Shown here in pieces: positions 16,512-25,835 of a stretch of DNA of 64,000 bases; the stretch's first letter is position 1; the number at the start of each line of letters is the position of its first letter. A model generated the notes under the pieces. The model was given only the letters and a program-made list of their open reading frames with translations. It did no database searches and was not told where the DNA came from. Source of the stretch: Paenibacillus eucommiae (GTDB taxonomy: Bacteria > Bacillota > Bacilli > Paenibacillales > NBRC-103111); the NCBI RefSeq assembly GCF_017874215.1, contig NZ_JAGGLB010000001.1:186001-250000 (forward strand), read 5' to 3'. A program made the translations under genes and the position numbers.

Positions 16512-16782
16512 TTCTATTCCACAATCCTTTCAAATTCTCGATTAAATTAGGTTGTTCACTTGCATTAAACAAATTAATCCAGGTTTTGTCAAGTGTTTTA
16601 TTTTCAATGCCTTAAATTACCTAAAATTTCCAATTATACTTTGTATGTAAAGAAGTGTTGAACGTATACGATCCATGGAAGTTTTTATAATTTGCAGCCG
16701 TTTTCTGCAGGTTCTGAACAGCCGTATTCCGCTGTTTCCTGTTTGTTCTGCTCGAATGCCTTCCAGTTCATCAACAACAAAT

Positions 16783-16812
16783 AAAAAAAGCCCGTATCGG
16801 TAATCGAAACGG
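16783..16812 (-). terminator. Rho-independent terminator of the esterase gene
   Basis: On the minus strand CCGTTTCG pairs with CGATACGG (one mismatch) around ATTAC, followed by GCTTTTTTTATTT, immediately after the stop codon at 16826. Confidence 0.85.
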
Positions 16813-16825
16813 ACCATAAGCATTT

Positions 16826-18541
16826 TCATTTAACCCATTGCACGGAACCAAGAGCAGATTTTCCCACCGCTTTGTCCGGCTCCTGTTCCTGAAATGTAAT
16901 CAATAAGCTTTGAATAAAAAACGAGCCGGGAAGAGGATTGCCCGCTTCATCTCTCAATTGCTTGAAAGGAACATCGATAGTATTCCATCCCTGGGTAAGG
17001 CTGACGTTGTATGCCCATCTCCGTTCTCCTGCGACCGCAGTCCGGTAAATTGCCTTACAAACCCAATCCCCTTCGGTCGCAGCATAGAAACGAAAGCTCA
17101 GTCCCATATGCTCTGGACTTGACTGCCACTTCGGATCTACACATTTGAAAGTCGTCCAGTGATATAAGCCTTGAAAATCGGGTAAAGCTACCCCTCTTCC
17201 CCCTTGCGGATCCGGTACAAAATCATAACGAAACTCTGCATCTATCGGCTCCGTCCACATGATCGGACAGTACCAACCGTCATTCCCTTCTTGAAAATCC
17301 GCTAACACATCACTGGAAACGTCATCTGCCTGCTGCATCCCGAGTTGTTGAGGCAGTGCCCTGAGTGGCAACCCGCTTATTTTCATACCGTTTGGATAAA
17401 TAGCATCCGCATATATGTAGAGTGCTGTTTGCGGATTGACAACCGGCACCCTTAGTTCATGTATCCCGTCACTTGTTCCGCTTGACAGCGGGGCTACATT
17501 CCAATAACGGCTTGGCGGTGGAACCTCCGAATAATCTGCCCACGACCAACATAAACGGTAGGATGGATTACCTTCAGCATTAGCATCTGCAACTGCATCT
17601 GCAACTGCATCTGGAATCACCCTTGCATATAATCCATTGCCTTCTCTAACCTCCAGCTGAATTTCAGGAAGCCTTGGCCATTCCTTTACTTTTCCTCTCA
17701 AATGATGATCCATCCAGGCATTCAAAGTAACTTCTGTCCATTCATCCAAATGGTGGTTCTGGTTAACAGATGTGGTCAAGCTCCATGTCACCTGATTGAT
17801 TCGCACCAGGGCTTCCTCCACCGCATCCATCCAACCCCAGTCATCATTCGTTGCAGCAATCATCAACAACGGCGACTGCTGCTTGGCGGCCACCTGAATA
17901 CCATCGAGCCATTGCTCCCCGGCAAACCGTTCTTTTGCAGTATGGGGGACACTTGCATTACCATAGCTGCGATCCGTGCGAAAATGTCCACCACATCCAT
18001 AAATCGGAGCAACGGCACGGAGCCCGCTTTCATATCTGTTCAAGAGCCATGTAATAGCTCCTCCCCAAGATATTCCGTAGGCACCAATATGATCGGATTG
18101 AATTTCCGCTTGCTGTTTCATCCATTTAACAATCGTTTTGGCTACTACCACCCTAGTCAGCATCATCAACTGCATTGGCGATAAGCCATCAGTGATTAAC
18201 TTGTCCGGCAACCCTCCCAAGGTCGACACTTGAGTTCTGTCTCCCCAGGGGCCGGTCCAATCATAGGAAACAGATGCATATCCACGTTTCACCCAATGTT
18301 TGACATGCTTCACATCTGCCGTTTGGCCCCCTCCATGAATATGCAAGACGGCAGGGACTCTCTCCGTATTTATGGGAGTTCCATATATGACGAATATTTG
18401 AATGGGTTCACCTAACAATACCGTATTTACATACAGTTTTCTTATGCTGTGCTCTACGGTTTCTTCCATTTCCAACAGTTCCATATCCCACTTCATCGTC
18501 TTGTCCATTGATGTAAGTGCTTTTGTAAAATCCATGTTCAT
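16826..18541 (-). CDS. Alpha/beta hydrolase, acetylxylan-esterase-like, with C-terminal beta domain
   Basis: A protein of about 571 residues from the ATG at 18541, chosen because AGAGG lies 8 nt upstream; GTG 18550 and ATG 18547 are alternatives. An alpha/beta hydrolase domain fills the first 310 residues: an oxyanion-type His-Ile-His-Gly-Gly-Gly, the nucleophile elbow Gly-Ile-Ser-Trp-Gly-Gly near residue 175, a candidate Asp in Ala-Thr-Asn-Asp-Asp-Trp near 248, and a candidate His in Asn-Gln-Asn-His-His-Leu near 283. A beta-rich C-terminal region of about 250 residues may bind carbohydrate. There is no signal peptide, so it would act on imported acylated sugars. It has a short direct repeat coding Ala-Val-Ala-Asp. 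Terminators isolate it from its neighbours. Esterase specificity is inference. Confidence 0.82.
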   Translation of the reverse strand: MNMDFTKALTSMDKTMKWDMELLEMEETVEHSIRKLYVNTVLLGEPIQIFVIYGTPINTERVPAVLHIHGGGQTADVKHVKHWVKRGYASVSYDWTGPWGDRTQVSTLGGLPDKLITDGLSPMQLMMLTRVVVAKTIVKWMKQQAEIQSDHIGAYGISWGGAITWLLNRYESGLRAVAPIYGCGGHFRTDRSYGNASVPHTAKERFAGEQWLDGIQVAAKQQSPLLMIAATNDDWGWMDAVEEALVRINQVTWSLTTSVNQNHHLDEWTEVTLNAWMDHHLRGKVKEWPRLPEIQLEVREGNGLYARVIPDAVADAVADANAEGNPSYRLCWSWADYSEVPPPSRYWNVAPLSSGTSDGIHELRVPVVNPQTALYIYADAIYPNGMKISGLPLRALPQQLGMQQADDVSSDVLADFQEGNDGWYCPIMWTEPIDAEFRYDFVPDPQGGRGVALPDFQGLYHWTTFKCVDPKWQSSPEHMGLSFRFYAATEGDWVCKAIYRTAVAGERRWAYNVSLTQGWNTIDVPFKQLRDEAGNPLPGSFFIQSLLITFQEQEPDKAVGKSALGSVQWVK

Positions 18542-18630
18542 CGACATCACCTCTTGGAATTTTCATCAAACAAATTTCATCAAACAATTTACATCCTACC
18601 CGTTCCATACCTCAGACAGTATGGTGGGAG

Positions 18631-18675
18631 ATTCTTCCTAACTTTAACATTCGGATGTGGCTCGAAGCAATACTC
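18631..18675. repeat. Short intergenic repeat shared with 27100-27135
   Basis: The block TTCCTAAC...ACATTCGGATG...GCTCGAAGC also occurs, slightly changed, at 27105-27133. Both copies are intergenic. Two copies are too few to define a family. Confidence 0.45.
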
Positions 18676-18719
18676 ATCTTCTTCTATTAAAAGGTGCTGT
18701 CGTTCTATAACAGAACACC

Positions 18720-18755
18720 AAAAAACCGTCATCTCATAGTGAAAACGACGGTTTT
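18720..18755. terminator. Bidirectional terminator after ABC system 1
   Basis: Arms AAAACCGTC / GACGGTTTT with an A-run on one side and a T-run on the other lie about 70 nt downstream of the lipoprotein stop codon at 18824. The loop is 16 nt. Confidence 0.75.
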
Positions 18756-18823
18756 GGGATAAACACGTAAGTATGCACAGCGGCTTCACACTGCCCTGCG
18801 TATTTTTATCATGTGAGTTCCTC

Positions 18824-20386
18824 TTATTTTAATTGTTGCACCCTGCCATAGGCTTCTTTGTTAATTGCGAGAATCTGATCCACTCCAAGCTTATTCATTT
18901 CATTCACGTACTGATCCCACTCGCTTATATTCCGGTCGCCCAGGATAAATTTCGTAATGCTCTCTTCGAGGTGTTTTTGAATCGTCAGTCCTACAGAATT
19001 GATAACGTCGTTCTCTTTATCCGTATAGGCCGGCTTAGGCTGCAGCTTGGAATCGTATTTGCGGGCTTCCACGTAAGCGTCTTGGGTCTCTTTAGCTGAA
19101 ATCGAAAGACTCGAATCATAATCAATCCACGTGTAGGTTCCGGAATTAAGCAGGCCCGGCTTCTCCCTAAGGTCAGATAAGGTCTTGAATTGCTCGAGGA
19201 ACTTTTTCTTTCCGTCCACCACATCATAGGTCACGCCCTTGATGCCCCAGCTCGACAGCTCCCGTCCTTCCTCCGTATAGAAAAAGTCCATATATTTCAT
19301 GGCTTCCTTAATTTTGGACGAGGTGGAGGCGACGGTCATGCCCAAATCAACAACATTTTGATTCAGATTTTGTCTGGGGGCCCCTGGAAAACCTGCCGGA
19401 GGCGGCATAAATAACATATTAAATTCAGGATTATCCTTGCGCAGCGGGCTGTTATAATAATCCATCACCATATAATCAAGAAATACAAACGCCTTGTCAT
19501 TGGCAATCGAATCCTCCCATTTCTTGTTGTTGGCAGACAGCCAATCTGGAGCAATTAATCCTTCCTTGTATAAGGTATTCATGAAGACAACTAATTTCTT
19601 ATAGTTTTCCTCGATCGGACCGTAGCGCCATTCGTCTTTATCAAAGTCGTAATAGGCCCCGTTACTTGTATCGAATTGCGGCGCCATGCGTGAAAGTGTG
19701 TTGAACCCGGCACGTGAAGCAAATGGATAGCTATCCGGGTACAATTGCTTCAGCTTCTTCAGCACGCTGTACAACTCTTCGTAAGACTCTGGTATTTCAA
19801 GCCCGTTTTTCCTGAAAATATCTTCGCGATACAACCAGATAATCCGTTCCGTTTCGCCGAAGCCCTGGTTGGGGAACATAAACATTTCACCCTCCGTGGA
19901 CAAATATCTTTCCTTGATTTCCGGGTATTGCTCTAACCATTTCTGAAAATTCGGCATCAAATCGAGATAGTCCAGAATGTTAACCAGAGCACCCTGCTGT
20001 CCGTATCTATTCGCTACAGCAAAGTCGAACATGTACATCAGATCAGGCATCTCGCCCGAGGCAATGGTCAGATTTAAAGCTTCATTATAGTTATCCCCTG
20101 GCGGCATCTGTCCATTAATCGTTACGTTCGTCTTTTCGGTGATCGCCTTCCAAATGGGTTTATCTTTGCTGTAAGACCAGTTCGCCTGTGCATTAACAAG
20201 CATACTGAGCGTTACAGGGGCCGGCTTTGAGGTACCCTCCTCTGTCTCTGCTTTTGAGCTTTCCTGTGGAGCTGCCTCCTTGCCCGAACAGCCAGCCAGC
20301 ACAACCAACAGGGACACTAGCATAAATATCATCATTTTTCTCAAACTATGCGGCGCACATCTCCCGCTCAGACAATCCGGGAGCAT
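18824..20386 (-). CDS. ABC sugar-binding lipoprotein (system 1)
   Basis: Extracellular solute-binding protein of family 1, about 520 residues from the ATG at 20386. I chose this start because GGAGGGAGG lies just upstream; an in-frame ATG at 20413 has a poorer site. The lipobox Leu-Ala-Gly-Cys ends a hydrophobic signal helix, so the mature protein is anchored by a lipidated Cys near residue 34. A Thr/Glu/Pro-rich tether follows. The rest matches LipO/YtcQ-type binding proteins, with Ala-Ser-Gly-Glu-Met-Pro-Asp and an Asn-Pro-Glu-Phe-Asn-Met segment. It is the last gene of the operon after both permeases. The ligand is probably an oligosaccharide, inferred from the family. Confidence 0.9.
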   Translation of the reverse strand: MLPDCLSGRCAPHSLRKMMIFMLVSLLVVLAGCSGKEAAPQESSKAETEEGTSKPAPVTLSMLVNAQANWSYSKDKPIWKAITEKTNVTINGQMPPGDNYNEALNLTIASGEMPDLMYMFDFAVANRYGQQGALVNILDYLDLMPNFQKWLEQYPEIKERYLSTEGEMFMFPNQGFGETERIIWLYREDIFRKNGLEIPESYEELYSVLKKLKQLYPDSYPFASRAGFNTLSRMAPQFDTSNGAYYDFDKDEWRYGPIEENYKKLVVFMNTLYKEGLIAPDWLSANNKKWEDSIANDKAFVFLDYMVMDYYNSPLRKDNPEFNMLFMPPPAGFPGAPRQNLNQNVVDLGMTVASTSSKIKEAMKYMDFFYTEEGRELSSWGIKGVTYDVVDGKKKFLEQFKTLSDLREKPGLLNSGTYTWIDYDSSLSISAKETQDAYVEARKYDSKLQPKPAYTDKENDVINSVGLTIQKHLEESITKFILGDRNISEWDQYVNEMNKLGVDQILAINKEAYGRVQQLK

Positions 20387-20423
20387 GCGCCTCCCTCCTC
20401 TCGTATGTTCCATTTTTATGGCC

Positions 20424-20450
20424 TTTATCCCTTTATCCCTTTATCCCTTT
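20424..20450. repeat. Octanucleotide tandem repeat TTTATCCC
   Basis: Three perfect 8-bp units overlap the last codons and stop codon (20441-20443) of the YtcP-type permease gene and enter the spacer before the lipoprotein gene. Compare 58874-58921. Confidence 0.85.
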
Positions 20451-21310
20451 AATGAACCGATGGTCACCCCCTTGACGAAATATTTTTGCAGGAAGGGGTA
20501 CACAACAAGAATGGGCAGGGTCCCTACCAAAATAGTGGCATATTTCAGCGACTCCTCAATAATTTGCCGATCTTTGCCCAAACCGTGATTTCCGTTCAGA
20601 TCCATTTGGCCCGACAACACAATATTTCTTAAAATGACCTGCAAAGGAACCAAGTCCGGGTTTCGCAAATAAATCAGTGGTGTGTAAAAATTATTCCAAA
20701 TGCCTACGGCATAAAATAAACCGATGGTAGCCAGTACAGCCTTCGATAACGGCAGGACAAGCCGCAAAAATAGACCTATTTCATTCAAGCCGTCGAGCTT
20801 CCCGGCCTCTTCCATTTCCTGCGGAAGTCCGGCAAAGAAGGTGCGCATCATTATTAAGTACCAGGTGCTAATAGCACCGGGGAAAATCATCGCCCAGAAC
20901 GTATCGACCAGCCCCAAGCTTTTCACAACCAGAAAGGTCGGGATCATCCCGCCGCCGAAAAACATCGTAACGACGATAAGGATCGTAAATTGTTTGTGAA
21001 ACAACAGATTTTTCTTCGATAAAGCATAGGCCGCCATCGCCGTGAATGAGAGCGATACCGCTGTTCCTACTACGGTGTAAAGCACCGTGTTCCTATACCC
21101 GCTCCATATTCGCGGATCTGTCAGCACAATTTCATACATCCGTACATTAAAGCCCTTCGGCCAGATCGAGACCTGACCTTTCAGCACATATACATCCTCA
21201 CTGAACGATACGGCGATCATATAAATGAAAGGATATACCGTGGCTACAATCAGCAGCAGCATCACTGCTATGCACATGGCATCAAACAAGCTGAAAGTTC
21301 TTTTTCTCAT
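20441..21310 (-). CDS. Carbohydrate ABC permease, YtcP/LplC type (system 1)
   Basis: A MalG-like inner-membrane permease of about 289 residues from ATG 21310, which has a GGGGGG site 8 nt upstream; the in-frame GTG at 21331 would overlap the previous gene. Six membrane segments are seen. The ATPase-contact EAA loop reads Glu-Glu-Ala-Gly-Lys-Leu-Asp-Gly near residue 165, followed by the Leu-Pro-Leu-Ser-Lys segment. It ends with the family-typical Gly-Ser-Leu-Lys-Gly. It pairs with the LplB-type permease upstream and the lipoprotein downstream. No ATPase is encoded here, so a shared one is expected. Confidence 0.92.
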   Translation of the reverse strand: MRKRTFSLFDAMCIAVMLLLIVATVYPFIYMIAVSFSEDVYVLKGQVSIWPKGFNVRMYEIVLTDPRIWSGYRNTVLYTVVGTAVSLSFTAMAAYALSKKNLLFHKQFTILIVVTMFFGGGMIPTFLVVKSLGLVDTFWAMIFPGAISTWYLIMMRTFFAGLPQEMEEAGKLDGLNEIGLFLRLVLPLSKAVLATIGLFYAVGIWNNFYTPLIYLRNPDLVPLQVILRNIVLSGQMDLNGNHGLGKDRQIIEESLKYATILVGTLPILVVYPFLQKYFVKGVTIGSLKG

Positions 21311-21324
21311 GCGCTGCGCCCCCC

Positions 21325-22299
21325 TCACCATAGACTCGTTTCCCCCACTTTGCGGCTGAAATAATTAGCCCCCACCAAAAGCACAAGGTTAACGACCCCG
21401 GTAAAAAGTCCGATTGCTGTCGCATAGCTATAATTGCCCTGTCCTAGGCCAACCCGGTACACATAGGTACTGAGAATATCCGCTGTCTCGTAGGTTGCCG
21501 GATTGTAGAGCAGAAATACCTTCTCGAAGCCCACACCAAGCACGCTGCCAATCTCCAAAATAAGCAGGACGACGATAACAGGCATCATGCCAGGGATAGA
21601 AATATGCAGCATTTTGCCAAGCCTGCTTGCACCATCCATCTCGGCAGCTTCGTATAAATGCGGATCAACGGCCGTAAGCGCAGCCAAATAAATAATCGAT
21701 GACCAGCCGATGCCCTGCCATATACCAGACGACACATAAATGGTGCGGAACCATTCAGGCTGCATCAGCCAATTGACCGGATTTAGTCCCACCGCCTCTA
21801 TAAAACGGTTGATCATCCCCCCCGACGGAGAGAGGAAAACAACGATCATGCTGGCTACGATAACAGTGGAAATGAAATGCGGCAAGTAGCTGACAGACTG
21901 TACGAACTTTTTAAACATGACATGCTTTAATTCGTTTAACAATAGCGCTAGCACAATCGGTGCAGGAAAGCCGAATACGATACTATAAAAGCTGAGCAGA
22001 AACGTATTTCGCAGCAGCTTAAAAAAATCCGGATTTTGAAAAAACATGATATAGTGCTTCCATCCGACCCACTCGCTCTGCCACACGCCTTTAAAGAGAT
22101 TGTACTTCTGAAATGAAATGACAATACCAAACATCGGAATATAATGAAAAATGATATAATACACCAAACAAGGCAGCACAAGCAGCAATAAATATTTGCT
22201 CTCTTTAAACCGCTTGGCCAAGCTCGTGGCTTTATCCGCATTCAGCTTCTGCTTCTGTACAGTCGCCTTGGGAAAGCCGCCGCTTTTATTCAATTGCAT
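21325..22299 (-). CDS. Carbohydrate ABC permease, LplB/YteP type (system 1)
   Basis: A MalF-like permease of 324 residues and the first gene of the system 1 operon. A basic N-terminal stretch precedes the first membrane helix (about residues 35-55), which is followed by the family phrase His-Tyr-Ile-Pro-Met-Phe-Gly. The EAA loop reads Glu-Ala-Ala-Glu-Met-Asp-Gly-Ala near residue 215. The C terminus ends Glu-Thr-Ser-Leu-Trp, usual for this subfamily. GGGAGGATTAAAC precedes the ATG. The gene is divergent from the membrane AraC regulator at 22587, which is the likely activator. Confidence 0.92.
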   Translation of the reverse strand: MQLNKSGGFPKATVQKQKLNADKATSLAKRFKESKYLLLLVLPCLVYYIIFHYIPMFGIVISFQKYNLFKGVWQSEWVGWKHYIMFFQNPDFFKLLRNTFLLSFYSIVFGFPAPIVLALLLNELKHVMFKKFVQSVSYLPHFISTVIVASMIVVFLSPSGGMINRFIEAVGLNPVNWLMQPEWFRTIYVSSGIWQGIGWSSIIYLAALTAVDPHLYEAAEMDGASRLGKMLHISIPGMMPVIVVLLILEIGSVLGVGFEKVFLLYNPATYETADILSTYVYRVGLGQGNYSYATAIGLFTGVVNLVLLVGANYFSRKVGETSLW

Positions 22300-22365
22300 G
22301 TTTAATCCTCCCTTCTTCTGATTCTGTAATTACTGCTTTGCTAGCGTACAACCTTTTGCTACAAT

Positions 22366-22421
22366 GGGCTTACACTGAGATTGCATTAGGATTGTACTGG
22401 GATTGTACCGGGCTTACATCG
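22366..22421. promoter_or_regulatory. Five phased degenerate 11-bp direct repeats between divergent genes
   Basis: Consecutive units resembling GGGCTTACACT, GAGATTGCATTA, GGATTGTACTG, GGATTGTACCG and GGCTTACATCG lie between the ABC system 1 operon and its divergent AraC gene. One-helical-turn spacing is suggestive of an AraC-type operator array. The assignment is by position and pattern only. Confidence 0.45.
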
Positions 22422-22586
22422 AATATTAGCGGTAACTGCGGCCGTTTGTATATATTCTGTTTTTCACCTTTGTCATCCGTTGGGCTGAATCTGACATATG
22501 GCGTATAAACCTGAAGATTTGCATATTTACTTAAGCAGACTGCCTGCTTACACTATTCATGAAGCTATTAGTGAGGGGGAAATTAC

Positions 22587-25175
22587 TTGATCCGTCCGTT
22601 TGCCTTTCGCTGGAATTCCTTATTTGTTAAGCTGCTCATCGGATTCCTTATCGTCATTGTGCTGCTGCTTTCGTTTAATCTGTTGTCATTCACATTTTTT
22701 AAAACGAATATTCAGCAGGAAATTATTGATCACAATGCGCTAAATCTCACCCACACCGTCGACAATTACGAAAAGCAGCTGCGCCTCGTCAACAGTGTCG
22801 TGCTGCGTTTTTATTTTAACGAAAGATTTACTTCTTTAATTAAGGATGACAAGCAACTAAACTATGACACTGCCAACCAGCTGCATAAGGAAATGAAGCT
22901 GCTGCTTTCCAACGAGCTCTTTTATATCAATAACCTGCTTGTCATTTCCCGTGATAATCCCCAGGTGCTGGAGAAGGATGGGATCAACTCTTCGTCAGAA
23001 ATGTTCACCAAATACTATGTCAGCGCTTACTACAATACTTCCTTCTGGATAGAGCAGTTCAAAGAGAACTACCCTTTCCGTGTATTCCCTGCGTCTCCTT
23101 TTCAGGAAATCAAATACGACAAAGGCATTCTGGACAAAGGCAACCTGATGCCCTTCATCGTCAGAAACAAATACAACCCCCAATACATCATCGTAGCCCT
23201 GATCGACGCGGAACAAATGAGGCAAGCCTTCCTGCTGAACGGAAAAGGGGAAGACCGCTTCTTTATTCTGGATGAGAGCGGCCAAACCATGTATCGGACA
23301 CCACCTGAAAGCAGCCAGACAGAATTGGACGACAATGGAAGCAAGCATGCTGATGAGATCAGGGATGAAGCTATTATGAAGCTCAATCCATTTCCTGCAA
23401 ACGAAGGCTTTTTCACCAAAAATAATCAGTACTATTTCTATAAAAAAGGCAGCCACTCCTCCCTTACCTATGTAACGGTTATTCCTAATGTACGCATAGC
23501 TTCCCAGGTAGCCCAGCTTAATCAGGTGCTGATCGTTATTTTGGCTGTATCGCTTGTGCTCAGCGTATCCATCTCCATCCTGCTTAGCATGAAAATCAAT
23601 AATCCGATTCAAACGATGGTCAGACTTGTACAGAAAGCCGGACATCACGGAAAGCTTCCCAGCAAAATTCATGAATTCAACCTGATTAGCACAAACATCA
23701 CCGATATTATTCGTGCCAATCATAAATTCCACCTTGATCTGAACGATAAAAACAGCTTGCTCAAGGATTACGGTTATATCAATAAAATAAAAAATATTTA
23801 TCCAAATAACCATACAGATGATTTAATCGAGACAAACAAACCTTATTATCTGGTTGTGTTTCAGCTGGCTTTTACCGACAAATACCACAGTCTGATGGAG
23901 GAGGAGCAAGAGAAAGCATCCTTCTATATCAAGGAATTTATTACGCTTCATGTGAAGGAAGGATTTACAGAGTCAGTCACCTTTCAGATGGAGGAAGAGC
24001 AGATCTTATCGCTTATTTTCACTGGGGAAAACGAGGGAAGTTACGGAGATTGCGGGCATGGTGGATGCGGGGAATTTGGGGAAATGAGTGGAATTGGTGA
24101 GAGTGGAGGATTTGGAAGAAATGAAGGCGTTGGCGACAGTGCCGGATTTGGTGCACATGGCGGCGTTAGCGACAGTGCTGGATTTGGAACAAATGGAGGC
24201 GTTGGCAACATTGCCGGATTTGGTGCACATGGAGACAGTAGAAGATTTGCTGGAAATGGAGGAAACGTTGAAGATGCTATGGCAGTTATGAGCTGTATGC
24301 GACAATTAAAACAAATCCTTGATCACGATAAGGAATACTCCTTTCTAACTATTGCCTTCCATCCCGCACCACATCACGCTACGGAAATTTCCGCCGCTTA
24401 TAAGCATACACAAGCGATGCTGCGGCAGCGACTGCTGAATGCCGACACCCAAATCATAACCGAATTGCAATCCGAAAAGCGCCCGCTCTGGCTGCCAGCA
24501 ATCCAGGAGCAGGAGCTGCTTACCTGCCTGCAGGCTGGCTGTGGAGATAAAGCGATGGAACCGATCGCCCGCTTCCTGCATCATATGGAGCAAAAAAAGG
24601 CAACAGCCGATCAGTTCCGCGGCTTCGGCAAAGAAGTCATGGTCAAGGTCGTGAAATCATTGCTTGCGTACAACATCGATTTCAGCCCGCTGCTGAACAC
24701 TCATTCCCCCTATACACGTATGGAGGCCTTTACCTCCAGAGAGGAATATGAGCAATTTTTCCGTCAAATTGTAAATGAAACCGCCGAATTGATTAGAGCG
24801 AACATGCTGGAGAAGGATCCCATCAAAGATTTTGTGTTGGAATATATAGCTGAGCATTACGGGGAAGACATTTCCCTCGAGCTGTTGGCTGATAAACTAA
24901 ACTTATCACGGGGATATTTATCAAGCTATTTCCATGAAAACACAGGTACAACCTTCAGTGATTATTTAAATCGAATCCGAATCCGTCATGCCAAGGAAAT
25001 GCTCAATCAGACGGATGGCCGTATTCAGGATGTTGCCCTGCAGGTCGGCTACCAGAATGTAAATTCCTTCATTCGCATGTTCAAACGGATATGTGGCCTT
25101 ACTCCCGGAGAATACCGCAAGCTTTCTCTGCAGGAGCGTGGGGATGTGGGAATGGATGAACCTTTATTAGGCTGA
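22587..25175 (+). CDS. Membrane-bound AraC-type regulator with Gly-rich tandem-repeat insertion
   Basis: An 862-residue protein starting at a TTG (22587) with GAGGGGGA 6 nt upstream. Membrane helix 1 (about residues 13-35), an extracellular cache-like sensor region, and helix 2 (about 310-335) are followed by a HAMP-like linker beginning Asn-Asn-Pro-Ile-Gln-Thr-Met. The cytoplasmic middle domain is interrupted at about residues 483-560 by a Gly-rich segment built from 12-residue units. The last 100 residues are an AraC DNA-binding domain with Gly-Tyr-Gln-Asn-Val-Asn-Ser-Phe and Leu-Thr-Pro-Gly-Glu-Tyr-Arg. Such regulators sense extracellular sugar or a loaded binding protein. Divergence from ABC system 1 makes that operon the probable target. 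Confidence 0.88.
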   Translation: MIRPFAFRWNSLFVKLLIGFLIVIVLLLSFNLLSFTFFKTNIQQEIIDHNALNLTHTVDNYEKQLRLVNSVVLRFYFNERFTSLIKDDKQLNYDTANQLHKEMKLLLSNELFYINNLLVISRDNPQVLEKDGINSSSEMFTKYYVSAYYNTSFWIEQFKENYPFRVFPASPFQEIKYDKGILDKGNLMPFIVRNKYNPQYIIVALIDAEQMRQAFLLNGKGEDRFFILDESGQTMYRTPPESSQTELDDNGSKHADEIRDEAIMKLNPFPANEGFFTKNNQYYFYKKGSHSSLTYVTVIPNVRIASQVAQLNQVLIVILAVSLVLSVSISILLSMKINNPIQTMVRLVQKAGHHGKLPSKIHEFNLISTNITDIIRANHKFHLDLNDKNSLLKDYGYINKIKNIYPNNHTDDLIETNKPYYLVVFQLAFTDKYHSLMEEEQEKASFYIKEFITLHVKEGFTESVTFQMEEEQILSLIFTGENEGSYGDCGHGGCGEFGEMSGIGESGGFGRNEGVGDSAGFGAHGGVSDSAGFGTNGGVGNIAGFGAHGDSRRFAGNGGNVEDAMAVMSCMRQLKQILDHDKEYSFLTIAFHPAPHHATEISAAYKHTQAMLRQRLLNADTQIITELQSEKRPLWLPAIQEQELLTCLQAGCGDKAMEPIARFLHHMEQKKATADQFRGFGKEVMVKVVKSLLAYNIDFSPLLNTHSPYTRMEAFTSREEYEQFFRQIVNETAELIRANMLEKDPIKDFVLEYIAEHYGEDISLELLADKLNLSRGYLSSYFHENTGTTFSDYLNRIRIRHAKEMLNQTDGRIQDVALQVGYQNVNSFIRMFKRICGLTPGEYRKLSLQERGDVGMDEPLLG
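24090..24233 (+). repeat. Four in-frame 36-bp tandem repeats inside a regulator gene
   Basis: The units start at 24090 (degenerate), 24126, 24162 and 24198, exactly 36 bp apart. They encode versions of Gly-Val-Gly-Asp-Ser-Ala-Gly-Phe-Gly-Ala-His-Gly. The flanking sequence is also Gly-rich, as if older units had decayed. Confidence 0.92.
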
Positions 25176-25190
25176 TGAGAGAGAGGCCTT

Positions 25191-25320
25191 GTCGGGAGGG
25201 AAGGGCTGTGGGCTCCAGCCGCTGTTAAAGATTTGTTCCCTTGAATGAATGAATTTGGGGTTGGAACAAATCTTTAAAGGCGGACGCTAACGCTCTTCCA
25301 TCCACAGCCCTCCCCTCTTG
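25191..25320. repeat. Large inverted repeat at the start of repeat copy C
   Basis: Perfect 15-bp arms TTAAAGATTTGTTCC (25225-25239) and GGAACAAATCTTTAA (25263-25277) are extended outward by weaker pairing of AGGGCTGTGG with CCACAGCCCT. The first strong arm lies about 50 nt after the AraC stop codon and could also terminate it. The block GGCGGACGCTAACGCTCTTCC recurs near copy B. Confidence 0.75.
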
Positions 25321-25390
25321 ATTGGAGGAGATTTCCTAGCAAACGCAGGCGCTGGGGATGAAGAGCGCGCCGCGCTTCGCCGCTTGCTAC

Positions 25391-25528
25391 TTTAGCGATG
25401 TTTTTCATCGTTAAAAGCACTGGCCGTCTCCAAATACTTACTTTAACAATGAAAAACATCGTTAAAATCCCTTTTTCCCCCCCAGTGATGCCATGCATCC
25501 TCTTTTAGCGATGAAAAACATCGTTAAG
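25391..25528. repeat. Dispersed palindrome repeat, copy C (three hairpins)
   Basis: Inverted repeats lie at 25391-25415, 25442-25466 and 25504-25528, with the GGCCGTCTCCA...CTTAC spacer between the first two. They are followed downstream by GCTACTATCGC, CTTCAAAGTGCCGA (25606-25619) and GCTCAAACAGACAGCCAGCA (25629-25648). The spacer 25176-25835 holds no recognisable gene. Confidence 0.9.
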
Positions 25529-25835
25529 TCAAGCACTCGCCCAGTTACATTCGGAGGAGGCGGGCTGCTACTATCGCTTTTCCTCCCACCTCCATTCCTT
25601 CTCAGCTTCAAAGTGCCGAAAATGCCACGCTCAAACAGACAGCCAGCAGACATTGCTTCCCTGATGGAAAGGGATAGCGGCGATAGGGAAAAATTGTGGT
25701 TCCTTACTGATCCCTTGGTGAATGAATGGTAATATCGGTTGCTTTGTCACTGCAAAGCTGCATTGTAAATGAGCTGTCTGGCTTACCATAGTTCCTTCCA
25801 ATGTTCTTACCGCAACCGCAATGCTTCCATTACGC

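Noticed and set aside
16617..16829. 70-codon frame directly after the esterase gene
   Set aside because: It reads through the esterase terminator at 16783-16812 and has no recognisable product.
22995..23813. 272-codon open frame on the minus strand
   Set aside because: Antisense to the membrane AraC gene, which has clear domains in its own frame.
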